Assembly: GCA_036345935.2 (NCBI GenBank)
Contig: JADWOT020000004.1
Span: 6,916,168 to 6,980,167 of the forward strand
Direction of reading: 5' to 3'
Origin: Taenia hydatigena
Lineage: Eukaryota > Platyhelminthes > Cestoda > Cyclophyllidea > Taeniidae
Length of the DNA stretch: 64,000 nucleotides
Under the pieces are notes generated by a model. The model worked only from the letters and a program-made list of their open reading frames with translations, searched no databases and was not told the DNA's origin. The position numbers were made by a program, and so were the translations under genes. Positions 33,406 to 45,196 of the stretch are shown one piece after another (positions within the stretch are counted from its first letter, which is position 1; the number at the start of each line of letters is the position of its first letter).

Positions 33406-34289
33406 CATCGGCCTGAGTGTTGAACTTGCTCTTAAATAACAATCTTCCTTTTGAGTACTTTACTGAATTTCAGCTGAAGATTGTTGGGACTTCTCTGAGC
33501 AGTTTTGGAAGGAAGGTTGTGGTGGACTATTTTTTGTGGTTGCACATTCAATGGCGTGGGACCAAAGCTTGACAAGAGGACGACGCGAACGCCGATAGAT
33601 TGGCAACCACTAGGGCAGCAAACCCTCACTGAGTGAGGTGGCGGAGAATGAGGCAGTTGTTGCAGAAGAGTTCGGTCACTTGATTAATTTGAAGGGATCA
33701 TGTCAGTTGAGATTTCTATCGAAAGTGATATTGGTTGGTGGGTTGTTAAGAAGTAGTCAGTGAATTAGTTGCGGAGGCAAGGAGTTGCGCCACTTGTGGC
33801 CCTGTTAAGAGAAGTCAGTTCCTGTGCCATCGCCTAGTTGCTCGTCGTCCTTCATCCTTTGCTTGGATGCATGGAAGTCAAGTGGGCACAAACAGACCAC
33901 AGTGGGCTTCTTTTCATCCCATCAACCATCGCTCCTTCCTCGTCATTCATCAAGAATGACTTGAAAGATGTGCTTCAGTTTCCCATCGGGTGGACTTTAT
34001 GTGGAGGGAGAGAGCTGCCTGGAAACGACGTGTCTTGTTATAATGTGAAGGAGATGGCGTGACACAACTCAACGACCATAAGACAGAGTCGGGATGTGGT
34101 ATTGAATGCTTCGAAGTGGTCGGTGAAGAGTGAGCTCAAATCGACAGTAAGGTGGATTCTGTGGCATCGCAGCCATCCTGCCGCCTACTAAGTGAAAAGT
34201 GAGATAAGGCGTTCGTCTAATGAACAAAAGAGATGTATTTGAAGAAACAAGAAGAAGAACAAAAATAAGAAAGGTGGTATGTGGGTTGC

Positions 34290-34903
34290 CAAAGAAGCCA
34301 AGAAGCTGTCTGACACAAAGCACCTCACACGAATGTTCATGTGGAAGCAGGAGAAGTGGGACAGAATGGGCAGGGTGGGCAGTGTGGGCGGAGGGGGAAC
34401 TCGCAAGCAGTCGCATCTGATGTGAAGGTTGGTAGATTGCAACGGATACTGCAAGTCATCGCTGACGGTGGCGAAATGGAAGGAGCTGGCGCATCAGCAG
34501 CAGTCGTCTACGGCACAGCCGAAGGTCCGGATGAATGCGAATGGGAGGAAGCGGAGGGGTGAGATGTGAATACGAAAGAAGGAAGGGCGACGGTGGAAGA
34601 CGAGCAGCTACTCGAGGAAGAAGAGGAAGGGAGAAAGGAAGGAAGGAAGGAGGGAAGGCGGGGAGGGAGGGAGGGAAACAGGGAGGGGGAAGGGAGGCAG
34701 GGAGTGAGGGAGTGAGGGAGGTAGAGAGAGAGAGAGAGAGGGGAGGCATCGGAACGGAGAAAGAAGTGAAGAACGAGGAGACATCACGCATGGCGGTGAA
34801 CAACGGCATCGGCGATGGCAGCAGGGGCACAATTGTCGACTCTGACGGTGGACATGGGCGAGACATTGTTGGCACCAGGACATCTCAACCGAACACTAAA
34901 TGA
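34290..34903 (+). pseudogene. Diverged convergent relative of the acidic gene, copy C
   Basis: TGA at 34311-34313 after C-Q-R-S-Q-E-A-V-like sequence; then A-S-D-V-K-V-G-R-L-Q and P-D-E-C-E-W-E-E, a frame change, and the Arg/Glu-rich part ending S-Q-P-N-T-K. The defects match copies A and B, so the damage predates the triplication, or the post-TGA frame is a functional product of its own. Confidence 0.5.
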
Positions 34904-35005
34904 AAAAGGAGAGAAAAAAAAGGAAGTTAAGGGAGACGGACGGACGGACGGATGGACGGAAGAACGGAAGTCCTTCGCTCTTGGCATGGGTGGAGGTCAT
35001 CATCG

Positions 35006-35212
35006 TCATCTACCTCCTCCTGCTGCTGCTGCTGAGCCAACTGTGACAACTACAGTGTCCCTAACAACCAAAACAACGACAACAACAACGCCCTTCTCCT
35101 CCTCCTGCTGCTGCTGCTGCTGCTCATAGTGCAGATGCTGCTGCATTAACAGGAAGGACAATGCTCTCACCAACTTGACTTGGTGTGAATTGGTGGTAGG
35201 CAAGAAGCACAC
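35006..35212 (-). other. Possible downstream exon(s), Gln/Glu-Val rich, copy C
   Basis: Same frame as exon 2 of the adjacent acidic gene after TGA TGA; Y-E-Q6-E3-K-G, Val run, Ala/Gly end. Length differs from A and B by whole codons. Confidence 0.3.
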
Positions 35213-35224
35213 TTTGCTCCATCA

Positions 35225-36179
35225 TCAATGCATCATGGAGTCTGTAAACCGGTGTCGGTGTGGGTGTTGGTGAGGTGGTCCCTTGTGTTGTTGGTGCCAC
35301 GCGAGTCCACCGATTGAGTTGGTGAAGAGCCGACGCCACCTGCCGCTGCGCGTCTTCTTTGCTTTGCCGTGTACGTGGTGACCGCTCTCCATGATGACAT
35401 TGTGCGCCTCCTCCTTCTTCACCTCCTTCTCCATTCTCCCGTCCTCCTCCTGCTCCTCATGCTCCTGCTCCTGCTCCTCCTCCTCCTGCTCGTTCTCCTC
35501 GCGCTGCCCATCCCGCACCTGCGCCTGCTCCCGCTCACGCTTCACCCGCTCCACCCACACCTCCTCCTCCTCCTCCTGCCCGTCCTCGTCCCTCGTCGAA
35601 CGGCCCTTTGTCTCCATCCGTCTTCTCATCCTCCTCCTCCTCCTTTCAGCGCAAAGGCCCTTTGCGCTATCCACACCACCACCTCCTCCTCCTCCTTCTT
35701 CCCTCCATTCGTACTCATCCGGAAGATCGGTAACACCGTAGGTCGTGTCTGCGGCGCCAGTGTCTCCTTCCGTTTCTGCCAACCGCCGCTGCCGCCTCCG
35801 CATCGAATGACTTGGAGGCGAGGCGACGAATTGCAGCATCTGTTGGAACCTCACCAGCTTCGCATCAGATGCGCCAGTCGAGTTCTCCGTCTCCTCCACT
35901 TGCTCCACCCACTCTCCTTCCACATGAACATCCGTCTGAAGTGCTTTGTGAGAGACAGCCTGTTGGCGTCTTTGGCAACCTGCATGACAAGGACGTTAGT
36001 AGAGGTGTGTGTAAAGGCGAGCACCTACCTCTCCTCGTCGACACTGCTTGCGCTATGTCCACGAGGGTCCACGCGAGAAAAAGAAATCGCAAACCGAAAA
36101 AACCAAAGTGACCGAAAAACCAAAGCGAAATGTAGGCAAAGATGAAGAGCATTTGTAGATACATCCGATTCGCAAACAT
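35225..36179 (-). CDS. Signal-peptide, Glu/Arg-rich secreted protein, copy C
   Basis: Exon 1 36179-36029, intron 36028-35980 (49 nt), exon 2 35979-35225; 301 aa. The signal segment has more changes (M-L-F-I-F-A-Y-I-S-L-W, G-L-R-F-L-F-L) yet stays hydrophobic, with A-Q-A before the predicted cleavage. The V-E-Q repeat is reduced by two units (V-E-G-E-W-V-E-Q-V-E-E-T), still in frame. The Gly tract is longest here, and Glu runs differ from A and B by whole codons. It is oriented opposite to A and B, as expected for the inverted unit. Confidence 0.6.
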
Positions 36180-37146
36180 TATGGTGGCGGTATGTTTGAG
36201 TGTGTGACACGATCAATGGATTCAATCGATAGCCTCACCGTTTGAAAGTCAGCAGCGCTTTCTGTGTGGTGACTGCACTGCCTTCACGCTGGATTGTGGT
36301 GCATGTGGGCGGCTAATGATGATAATTATTGCTGGCGCGACTGGAACGATGTGCTGCTTTGTGGCGTAGGTGAGGTATAGGTGCGTTGAATGTGCTTGTG
36401 GAAGTGATAGCAACCACCCACAACGATGAGGCTGTACTGTCGCCTCACAATGCCAGTGAGCTAGAAATGCGGTCGAAATGTGAGTGGAATAAAAGTGTTA
36501 CTCAAATGACTTGAGTAGTGGGTTTATGTTGCTGCGTGTGACGGGAAGACGGGTGTGAGTGTTGAAGGCATTTATGCAGCGCATCCAGTATGTGCATTTT
36601 CGATGGTGGTGGTAATGAAAGAACCTACACATACCCCACCGGTGGGACAGCAGGCTTGCTTTTCGAAGAAAAGAAGGAAAGAGAAAGGAGGGACGGAAGA
36701 AAGGAAGGAAGGGAGGAAGGAAAGAAGGAAGGGAGGAAGAAGTGGTTAGATGTGTCACACATGCGAGACGGTGGTTGGTAGCCGTAAGATAGAATGATAA
36801 AGTGGTGAAAATAGTTCTCGTTGGACTTAAGATGGTCCAGTTGAAGGAGTAGCTTCTACTTTGAGTCATTGCCTTATTGGTAGAGCTGTCCTTTTGATGA
36901 GTCTCCATATCTGCCATAAGGTGTTGCACCCAGTCGCCACAATCGTGCCAATACGTGAGGCCTCTCATTGTCAGCACTGTGGTTCCCTTCATGAGGGACA
37001 TTATTACTCGCCCTGTGGGGAGTAACATACTCCCGATAAGTGAACTAAAGTCTTTTCAATTTGATTAATTGAGCAATGGCTTTTTCAAGCAGGGTCATTG
37101 TAGTTCAATTGCATGATTTGCTCAGCGGTAGAAGAATTAACTACGT

Positions 37147-37476
37147 CTATTTATTTGACCACGTTCGGAAGTGAGCATTAAGTTTGGACGATAGCAAAAG
37201 CCCATCGAGACACCTATGGAAGATCTTGCATGGTATACGCAAATCATTCCTTACATGATCGTGACTGACTCTAACCCATCTGCTTTTTCTCTTCGCATTC
37301 ATCTGCCATCTCATCTCTGCCATCGCTGTGACGATTGGCTCGGCTGTGCCAAGGCTAAAGACAAATGCCTCCGACGTGCCAGGCCTTTGCGTGCATGTTG
37401 GTGGGAGCGAAGTGTACGAAATCAAGCGATGGCAGTGAGTGAGTGAGGGTGTTTTATTACACCTGAGTCGCGTCAT
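37147..37476 (-). other. Duplicated open frame, copy C version
   Basis: Counterpart of 12080-12442 and 24228-24590, shortened by 33 nt in frame. Unrecognised. Confidence 0.2.
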
Positions 37477-38049
37477 CTTCTAGCAACAAATCAATGAGTT
37501 CTTGTCCAGTAGTTGTTCTTTTTCATTATTGACCACTTGTTTCAAATTAGCTTAACTAGTCTGCACCATGCCATCTCCATGCGGTACAGCAATGTTGAAT
37601 TTGTCGTAGTGACCTCGCGACTTCCAGAAATTAGCGCATTTTAACATCAAACAAGGTTAGCAACTACAGTGTAGTCAGAGAAGTGGAGGAACGATGGTGT
37701 CGCAGCAATGTATAATTATATGGCTTAATTCCCTCCCCACCTTATTCCTTCTCCCTCTTTCCTCCCTCCATTCAAACATATTAAACCCCCACGAGCGAAA
37801 CAAAAATACTTTATTGTTTCCCTTTCTCCCTATAATGTTATGTGTCATTCACATTTATCTTCAATTCATCTTATTAACCTGATGATAGCCACCAAATCTT
37901 TTTGTGTAGTACTTTATGACAAGAGGATTTTCACCCTTTGCACACGCATGCCTAATTTCTTCTATTGTTTCTGCATTTCTAATCCTTACGCTTTTTATTT
38001 ACTACATTCTGATTTCCCTGCAATACCTCAAAGTTAATGCATTGTTTGT

Positions 38050-38673
38050 TTGATTGCCGGTTTCGGCTACGGTGACTTGGGTGACCATGTTGCTCCAAAC
38101 GGGCGAGCTGGCCTTTGGACCACGCCACCGGTCTCTACACTCTGCTTGCTGAATATATACACACATTCTATTGAAGCATTATGCCCTCTTTTGCTTTTAA
38201 TGAAGTCTTGCAACGCTACATCACATTTGTTGCACACATTGAAATTGCCCAACCGCTTTCCAGTTAGTGTTCCACAACAAAGAACAACTTATTGCTGTGT
38301 TGTAGCATCCCTATTCTTGAGACCTATTTGCTTTTTGTCAACTACTTTTCCTTTGCCATCGAGACCCATCAGCGTGGTTTCACGACGTTCTCATGGTCGT
38401 CGCCGTTGTCGCCTTGTGAGGCAAAACCTCTCCACAATGCAGCATTACGAAGAAACATTAACTCATTCTGAGATAGCTCGAACGAGTTTGTTTTCTCTAG
38501 GCCCCGTAGATTACATTTACGTGTCGCCATGGTATGCAACAATACAATGTCACGTATTTATTTTAGAAGTAACTTGCGCGAAGCTCTACCACACAAATAA
38601 TGAGGCTAATTTTGAAGCGAAACTATCGTTATCCTTGCCAAAACAAATTTTGGACGCTGAAAAAAATTACTGA
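38050..38673 (+). CDS. 207-codon ORF open only in copy C
   Basis: Begins I-A-G-F-G-Y-G-D-L-G-D-H-V and ends D-A-E-K-N-Y. Composition in the middle (L-R-P-I-C-F-L-S, S-R-R-S-H-G-R-R-R-C-R) is not distinctive. The same DNA in A and B has frameshifts. One long frame in one of three copies is as easily chance as a gene. The G-Y-G-D-L-G string recalls sulfatases but nothing else around it fits. Confidence 0.25.
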   Translation: MIAGFGYGDLGDHVAPNGRAGLWTTPPVSTLCLLNIYTHSIEALCPLLLLMKSCNATSHLLHTLKLPNRFPVSVPQQRTTYCCVVASLFLRPICFLSTTFPLPSRPISVVSRRSHGRRRCRLVRQNLSTMQHYEETLTHSEIARTSLFSLGPVDYIYVSPWYATIQCHVFILEVTCAKLYHTNNEANFEAKLSLSLPKQILDAEKNY

Positions 38674-38695
38674 TCTCATAAGGAATACATTCATT

Positions 38696-38944
38696 TCAAG
38701 TCTGACATAAAGAACATTTCATGCTATTTCTGATTTGATGTTTCCACCACATGCCTACATCAGAACATGCAGGCCAACAGTCCAACATAACTTGGCAAAG
38801 GTGTAACATACAAAAGACTGCAGACACACCAACAGATGTTATTGAAAGGCGTTCGACAAACCAATCTCCCACAATAATCTCCATCCCGTCTGTATGTTCC
38901 ATCAGCGTTTCATTCAACTCCGCATAGTTGCCCTGTGGTGGCAA
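38696..38944 (-). CDS. Exon-like ORF, G-N-Y-A-E-L-N-E family, copy C
   Basis: 82 codons; same start as A and B and the same tail as B (D-C-W-P-A-C-S-D-V-G-M-W-W, then C-S-L-C-Q-T). Agreement of B and C suggests A carries the frameshift. Confidence 0.3.
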   Translation of the reverse strand: MPPQGNYAELNETLMEHTDGMEIIVGDWFVERLSITSVGVSAVFCMLHLCQVMLDCWPACSDVGMWWKHQIRNSMKCSLCQT

Positions 38945-39637
38945 TAGCTACCACGTCTGCCTAAGGGAACCGCGTGATGGAATGACAACACAACTACCAT
39001 TTGGAGCGCATTGCAGAGGAGATGGTGTTATGAGATTAATCAAGCAGCATGGAGCCTTCCCTCCCTTCTCGCCTACTTAGCACACATGCCCATGTGCAGA
39101 GCGGTTGGAGGCATCTTGTCTTCTTTCTTACACAAACATCCCCCTTTCTGCTTCACACCCACCGACCCAATTACCCACTAGTTACACACTCTGCACCTTC
39201 TAAAGCCATTCTTAAGGCTAAGTGACAGCATGCCACTCCTCCTAAAGACTCATGACACCTCCAACAGTAGGCAATCTACTTCAAAATGCACTCATTACCT
39301 GTACAGCCAACAATTGTCTGCCACCCAACAAAGCAAGAGCAGTTCTACACCCTCTGAAGCAAATGCGTTACGGCTAGCGAACCTTCAATCCACAATAGAA
39401 CATCTCTATCACCAATTCATACATAGGTACTGCAGTCTTCTCAGCATTTCCCTTCTCCCTGAAGACAAAAGAGGACATCATACTCGGGTTAAATACATAC
39501 ACGTGCATTCAAAATACCACTCCAAAGAGATACAGCGATGGCGCATTTAAGTGGCCTCACCACCAAAATCCGTCATTCAATGAACCACCAACGTATAACA
39601 CGGTTCGCTTCGCCTTGTCCAGCGCCATCCGCCGTGC

Positions 39638-39764
39638 TCTCCTCGGTGAGGCTACTGCATCGTCAGTCTCCCCATCTCCCATGCTGCAAGCTGATTCCGT
39701 ATGCGATAAGGGGCAAATGTGTTAATCACCACGCGCGTCCATCATCAGTAGAGGAAACATTGGT
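39638..39764 (-). pseudogene. Micro-exon module, copy C (donor lost)
   Basis: The 19-nt block 39746-39764 follows CTTTCAG but is followed by ATGATG, the same GT-to-AT donor loss as in B. The next exon starts at 39683 after a GCTTGCAG-type acceptor and reads M-G-D-G-E-T-D-D-A-V-A-S, then on through Y-V-G-G-S-L-N-D-G-F-W, so unlike B it is not prematurely stopped. Confidence 0.4.
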
Positions 39765-40471
39765 CTGAAAGCGATTAGCCAAACTCACGTCAACGGTACG
39801 GCACCACGACAACTATAGTGACAGTTTCTAAGCCTATAACCTTAGACAAGTGATTAGCGAATATGACAATGAGTCGCACAGGCAATCATTGGTACATATC
39901 AAAGCATCATAACTACAATTCCAATTACTCCACACCTACTTCACACTAGCATCACCTCATTTCACAGTGGTAAAAGCGATAATGCCTGAACATCTTAGAT
40001 GTAAAAATGAATCGGCAAAACCAGCCATTGTAAGAAGACAATAACATCTGACTTATCTAGCATGCTTACCAGGCCACAGGTTCGCACCTGTTTCGCTCTT
40101 GCATGGCACTCACACCTCACTCACCGTTTCCAACACCTCCAATCGGAAAACCGTGTCTCTTATATCCTGCATGAACGATTAGTTCGCATTTAGGAAGGTA
40201 ACAATCGGTACACTCAATCCGCCGAATGACTGCGACTCCACAGCTGTCGACGATGAGTTCAAAGGCGCTTAGTGTGCAGTCTTAGCGGCCTCCCTCCTAT
40301 TGGTCTGCTTTTACATCAACATTCCTCTTTGCCATTGCCACCGACGGCAAAGATGGGTGTTGTTGGCAGCCTGATGAGTCAGTCTGTGGTGTCCTTAGAC
40401 AGCGACCCATAACCAGCGTTGAAGGTGGTAGCGGCAACAGAGCGAGTGTCAGTCGGTGAGACTGCTCACCC

Positions 40472-40828
40472 TCATCCTCTACCACCCCCACAACCTCGTC
40501 GAATCAAAGAGCGCATTATAAAAACCAACGGCAGCGCAATTAAAAAGGCATCGCGACACATGGAAGGCCGAGTACTACACCACGCGACACTGTCGAAATA
40601 AGACAATGTGCTATTGCGTGACATCTCGTGCACACGCTCCATTGCAGTGGTAGAGCATCCACACCCAGGGGCCCTAGAAGGATGAGCAAAAGTCGAATAG
40701 TCAATGCAGACAGGCTCCATCCCACTACCAGTCGTCCGTGGGCAGGAATACATACACTCGACAATAACATCAGTGCAAATCGCCACCCCACTCACTGATC
40801 TCCCACTGCATCGCAAACGCGATCGCAC
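40472..40828 (-). pseudogene. Cys-rich frame, copy C
   Basis: Related to 17876-18415: G-V-A-I-C-T-D-V, M-Y-S-C-P, P-V-C-I-D-Y, C-G-C-S-T-T-A-M-E-R-V and F-D-S-V-A-W-C are conserved; T-L-T-C has become T-L-S-Y. It ends in a hydrophobic stretch (A-F-L-I-A-L-P-L-V-F-I-M) and a Gly/Arg tail. The terminal exon region is different. In frame, but with a lost cysteine; functional status unclear. Confidence 0.35.
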
Positions 40829-41134
40829 CAGCAGCAGCCACGCAGCACTCGAGGCAACTCCGACTCAAACACTGGCTACCTGCAAAATATTAATATTTCT
40901 GTTATAGAACATCCCTAAGACCATGCTCGACCAGGTAGTCAATATGAAGAAATGACTACTCGTAAAGAATCCGCTGGCGCATCCAGTCAACACCTGCATC
41001 ACATGCACGCGGTAACCCTAACGTCCTGCCTTACACCGATCACCTACACCTACACCTCGTCATACAAACACCGACTACTTCACTTCCATGTGATTTCATC
41101 TTAGCGTGCACTGATAAACCCAACACACTCCCTT

Positions 41135-41166
41135 CTCCTCCTCCTCCTCCTCCTCCTCCTCCTCCT
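41135..41166. repeat. (CCT)n microsatellite
   Basis: About ten CTC/CCT units, located where A, D and E have C-rich tracts before the 108-nt exon homologue. Confidence 0.85.
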
Positions 41167-41584
41167 TTCCCTCATACGTCTTGCACACCGCAATGCCATC
41201 CACATGCAACCACCAAAACACCCGGGCAGTAGAGGTGGAGATCCACTTCGTTTGCGTGCGTCGCGTTGCTATTATCGCATCTCATATCCTATGTGAAACG
41301 CGTAGTAGGGGAAAGCTGTGCTTAGTCTCTTCAAGTATGTTGTTGACGCGAAATTCATATTCCCTCCATTAAGCTGAATCCTTGATATTTAACTCAGTCA
41401 AGTGGTTAGGTGAGTGGGTAAATGCAACAATTCATGAAAAGGTGGGAGAAAGGGGGGAAATAAAGAGGGCTGCATTGAAGCGCCGTGCGGAGTCATCCAA
41501 CGGTGTCCACTTTCAATCCTCCTTCCCCCCCCTTTCACTCTCTCTACTTCGCCTCTACCGCAATCGTTCCTTTGTCTCTTTCAG

Positions 41585-41653
41585 CCGAGCATGTAGATCA
41601 CTTCACGTGTGTGGACGAACTGCATGCGACTCTGGTGTCGTTTGTGATGCGAG
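41585..41653 (+). other. 69-nt symmetric candidate exon
   Basis: A strong acceptor (CTTTGTCTCTTTCAG) and strong donor (GCGAG|GTAAGG) bound 69 nt encoding E-H-V-D-H-F-T-C-V-D-E-L-H-A-T-L-V-S-F-V after a split codon; phase 1 on both sides, so it can be skipped without frame loss. Single copy. Its neighbours and function are unknown. The combination of signals, symmetry and open frame makes it one of the better isolated exons. Confidence 0.45.
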
Positions 41654-43765
41654 GTAAGGATTCGTCCAAGCACGACATTGCGAATTCGCACCGGAGGCAT
41701 CCATATTTTAGCTGCATAGAAACCTTTAGGGGTATGTGACCGATTCTTTTAATTTAATGCATGCTTTCCACTGCGTTAACTGTTTTGCACTTGCTTGCAA
41801 TGGTTCTTACATGTGTTGACGAGCACTAAATAAACGGTGGCAGCAGCAGCAGCAGACCTAGTGGAGTGCAACAAAGTGCCCGATATCCATGTCCCACTGT
41901 GGAAGCAGTGTAGTACGTTGCTCATGACTAGGCCTAACTAGATCACACTAGATTGCAGTGTAATATAACAGGCTAAATTAGCCACCTAGGCTGTATTGTG
42001 ACAGGCTTGAATAAGTGAGGAAAGAAGGGCGCGGGTTGACACACACAGTGAGAAAGTAAAGAATGCCTGGACCGAACACTCCCTCATTACGATATAATCT
42101 GCTACCAGCAATTACGTGACAAGAGTTTTCCACAATATTTGGAAGGAGAGTAGTAGACATTGGTGAAGCGTATCGTTTGTGATCAAATGGCTTAAACAGT
42201 TCAATTTGGGTGATGCCTAGTCACTCGAAGGGCATCGCTTCTGATGGGACTCCCTATTTTGAATAACGAAGAAGAGGTGCATGTCTTCCGTGACTAAACT
42301 TTATTCGGGATCAGTGTGCGAGGAGCAGGCAACAGCGCTATCCAACCTGAGTGATGGTGCAACTGTGGATTCACTACTCCTACATCGACATTGAAATTTG
42401 TGTGGCGGAGGCTGACTGCCACCCAGCTGACATGACATGGTACGTGGTGGGTAGTCGGGTTGGCAATAGATTTATAGCTTTGCAAAGACATTGGTGGCAG
42501 AGTTGGATTTCGTTGTCATGGGTGTGCAGAGTCGAAGGCGACTAAGCATCAACACTCATGCAATGTTGCCCTGGATGTTCTCGACAATGCTAGTCAACTA
42601 AGTTTCTGTACTCCCAATGAGCTTGTTTTTTAACATTGTGTTAAGTTCTTGTTGGAAGTACTGCGAATGACAGCTTGGTCTCTGAGGTCTAAATCGAAAT
42701 TCGTGAGGTGAGTGAATGGACCTGCCACTGTGTCCATGCCTACACTCTGCGATTCCACAAGCAAGTCCTTTCCGCAACGTCCACCTCCTCGTCTTATTAG
42801 TCGCTTCCCATGGACACGGACACTGGGATGGTCAAAAGGCCCGTTGGGGCGAGGACTGCTTCCAGCGTCGATGGGGTGAACGCGCCGCTGACAAATGTGG
42901 GAGTATAGTTGCGTGAGCCCTTCACCACTTTGTACTCGGCTTGTATTGCGTCTGTAGAGACGGAAGGAGATGTTGAATTATGTGGAACGCGCGAGAATTC
43001 TTAGTTGGCTCACCACAATTTACATTGTTTCAGCCTATTGATTAGTCGAAATCTAGTGACTGTCCCAAATTACATCGCCTTTGTCTCTCTCTCCTTCACT
43101 TTTGTCAGTGTTTTACTTATCTCTCTTGATTGTTTGCTTGTCTAGAAGAACACTGATTTCCATTATGGTGAGAAGTGAAACTTAGTCTCCCCATCTCCCT
43201 CATCAAACCGCGGCTGCACCCACCAGCACTTCATTTTCTCGTGGTATCAGCAACAGGCAAAACCCAGGTATGTCTTCCTCTCGTCCTGTAGCCATTAGCA
43301 ACCATCTCAACTTGCAGCTGTTTATGTTGCTGTGGGTGCAGTTAGATGGACGTATTGATAGAGGCACTGACGGATCTGTGTGTGTGTGTGTCCCAGCTTT
43401 GTGGTACGTAGCTGAACATAGTACTTGGGGCCTATTGGAGATTCGCAGAGTCTTATGGGTAAAGGAGAGGACTTTTGAGAACTTATGCATTTGCTGTAGA
43501 GGTTGATGGTTTCGATCGTGGCATTTGTGGTTCTGCTTGTTTTTGGATTCTGACATTCAATTAGATTTTCTTTGGATGCGTTCATTGTTGACGATACTTA
43601 CCTTTACTACTGTTCCGGATTCACGCACTTATCTTACCTCCTTGCACCAGTTTTGTTGTGGTTCACAATGCATTAGTTTTTACGTCTACTAAGTCTGCTA
43701 CTGATGAGTTTGTAAGTAGACAGGACTAGGGATTCTGTAGAGCAGCTATACAGTTATACACCTCC
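41654..43765. other. Unique spacer, mostly unrecognised
   Basis: No recognisable gene. A weak candidate exon at about 43183-43267 (acceptor AACTTAG, donor CCCAG|GTATGT) is open in two frames. Frames at 42351-42545 (+), 42294-42491 (-) and 43203-43556 (-) overlap each other and lack motifs. A GT run lies near 43380. Confidence 0.35.
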
Positions 43766-44003
43766 TTTTGAAGCAAAATAGGCCACACATACTACATATT
43801 CATGCAGATGGGCTACGGCTAGCAGAGCTTCAATCCACAATAAAACATCTCTATCACCAATCCATACATGCGCACCTCAGTTTTCTCAGCTTTCCCCTCC
43901 CCCCTGAAGGCGAAAGGAGACACCATATTCGGACACAACACATGCACGTGCATTCAACATACCACTCTCAATAGGTACAACGACGACGCAGTTAAGCGGC
44001 CTC

Positions 44004-44209
44004 ATCACCAAAATCCGTCATTCAACAATCCACCAACGCATAATACAACCCACTTCGCCTCGTCCAGCGCCATCCGCCGAGCTCTCCTCGGTAAGGCTAC
44101 TGCGTCGTCAGTCGCATCATCTCCCATGCTGCAAGCTCATTCCGTATGGGATAGGGGAGAAATGTGCTAACCATCACGCGTGTCCATCACCAGTAGAGGA
44201 AACATTGAC
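44004..44209 (-). CDS. Micro-exon module, copy D (splice sites intact)
   Basis: 19-nt candidate exon 44191-44209 between CTTTCAG and GTGATG, then a second exon 44128-44004 after GAGCTTGCAG. The second exon encodes MGDDATDDAVALPRRARR, then M-A-L-D-E-A-K-W-V-V-L-C-V-G-G-L-L-N-D-G-F-W and TGA. Spliced, the micro-exon adds Q-C-F-L-Y-C before M-G-D in the same frame. Compared with E the peptide differs at two residues. Further upstream exons are not identified. Function unknown; a micro-exon-gene type product is an inference from exon size. Confidence 0.45.
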
Positions 44210-44406
44210 CTGAAAGCGATTAGTCAAACTCCTGTCAACGTTGCAGCATCACAACAACTATAGTGACAGTTTCTAAGCTTTGATATGGCTATCGGTCTAA
44301 AATCGGCTGCCATGTCGTAAACATGCAAAGCCAAGCGCAGCTACTTGTCGCAGACAGCGGAGATACACTCACTACCATCAAATGGCAGATCGCCGTTAAA
44401 CAACAT

Positions 44407-44407
<1 letters not shown>

Positions 44408-44440
<33 letters not shown>
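44408..44440. repeat. (AC)n microsatellite
   Basis: Uninterrupted AC dinucleotide run of about 16 units in copy D, absent at the matching place in E. Confidence 0.9.
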
Positions 44441-44442
<2 letters not shown>

Positions 44443-45196
44443 TAATCCCAAAATCGCACAATTTTGTGTCACACAAGCTGCATAGGGCGGGATCTGCAAA
44501 AATGAGCGCCGCATGAAGTCGTTGGACATTTTCCGTTTCTCCTATAAGTTAATCACACTCGGGCAATGGGTGGTCGTCCCACTCACTGCAACGCCCACAT
44601 GTAGGCGTCATTAAAAATGCCTCCTCGGATACGCGCCGATTACCCGCGTCCTAGGCCTCAAACATTCGACGAGCGATTAGCGAATGCGACAGTGGGTCGT
44701 ATGGGAAATCAGTCGTACACATCAAAGCATCATAAATACACGTTCAACTACTTCACACTTACATCATACCAACATCGTCTCGTGTCATAGTGGCAAAAGC
44801 CACAATACCTAGACATCTTAGATTTAAAAAACGGATGAGCAAAGCCAATTATTGTAAGAAGGTAATAACGTCTGATTCAAATTATCTAGCATGCTTACCA
44901 AGTTACAGGTTTGCTCTGGTTTCGTTTCTACGTGGCACCCACACCGTACTCATCGTTACCAAGACCTCCAAGCACAGTCTCAGTGGTCTCCCATGGGTCT
45001 GCTTCTGTATCCACTTTACCCCTTGCCATTGCCACCGACGGCGAGGATAGGTCTTGTTGGCAGCCTGATGGGACTGTGATGTCGTTAAAAATAACTCTTA
45101 ACCAGCGTTGAAGGCGGCAGCGACAGCAGAGCGAGTGCCAGTAAGTAAAATTGCACGACATCATCATCATCACCATCAAACACCCCAACAATCTCG

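Larger units (their letters stand above)
31526..41250 (-). repeat. Segmental duplication copy C (inverted)
   Basis: 31526-39150 is the reverse complement of copy A 17988-10420; 39145-40000 matches the copy B micro-exon module inverted; 40000-41250 holds a Cys-rich frame and flank related to A 18.0-18.9 kb and D. C is thus a mosaic joining pieces that are apart in A and B. The left join, at tgcattggac (about 31526), lies just before the 57-nt exon's acceptor; the right join is near 41250, after a block matching the A 108-nt exon edge. Confidence 0.85.

Noticed and set aside
38050..38150. Sulfatase-like G-Y-G-D-L-G string
   Set aside because: Only six residues agree; the catalytic C/S-x-P-x-R region and metal ligands are absent.
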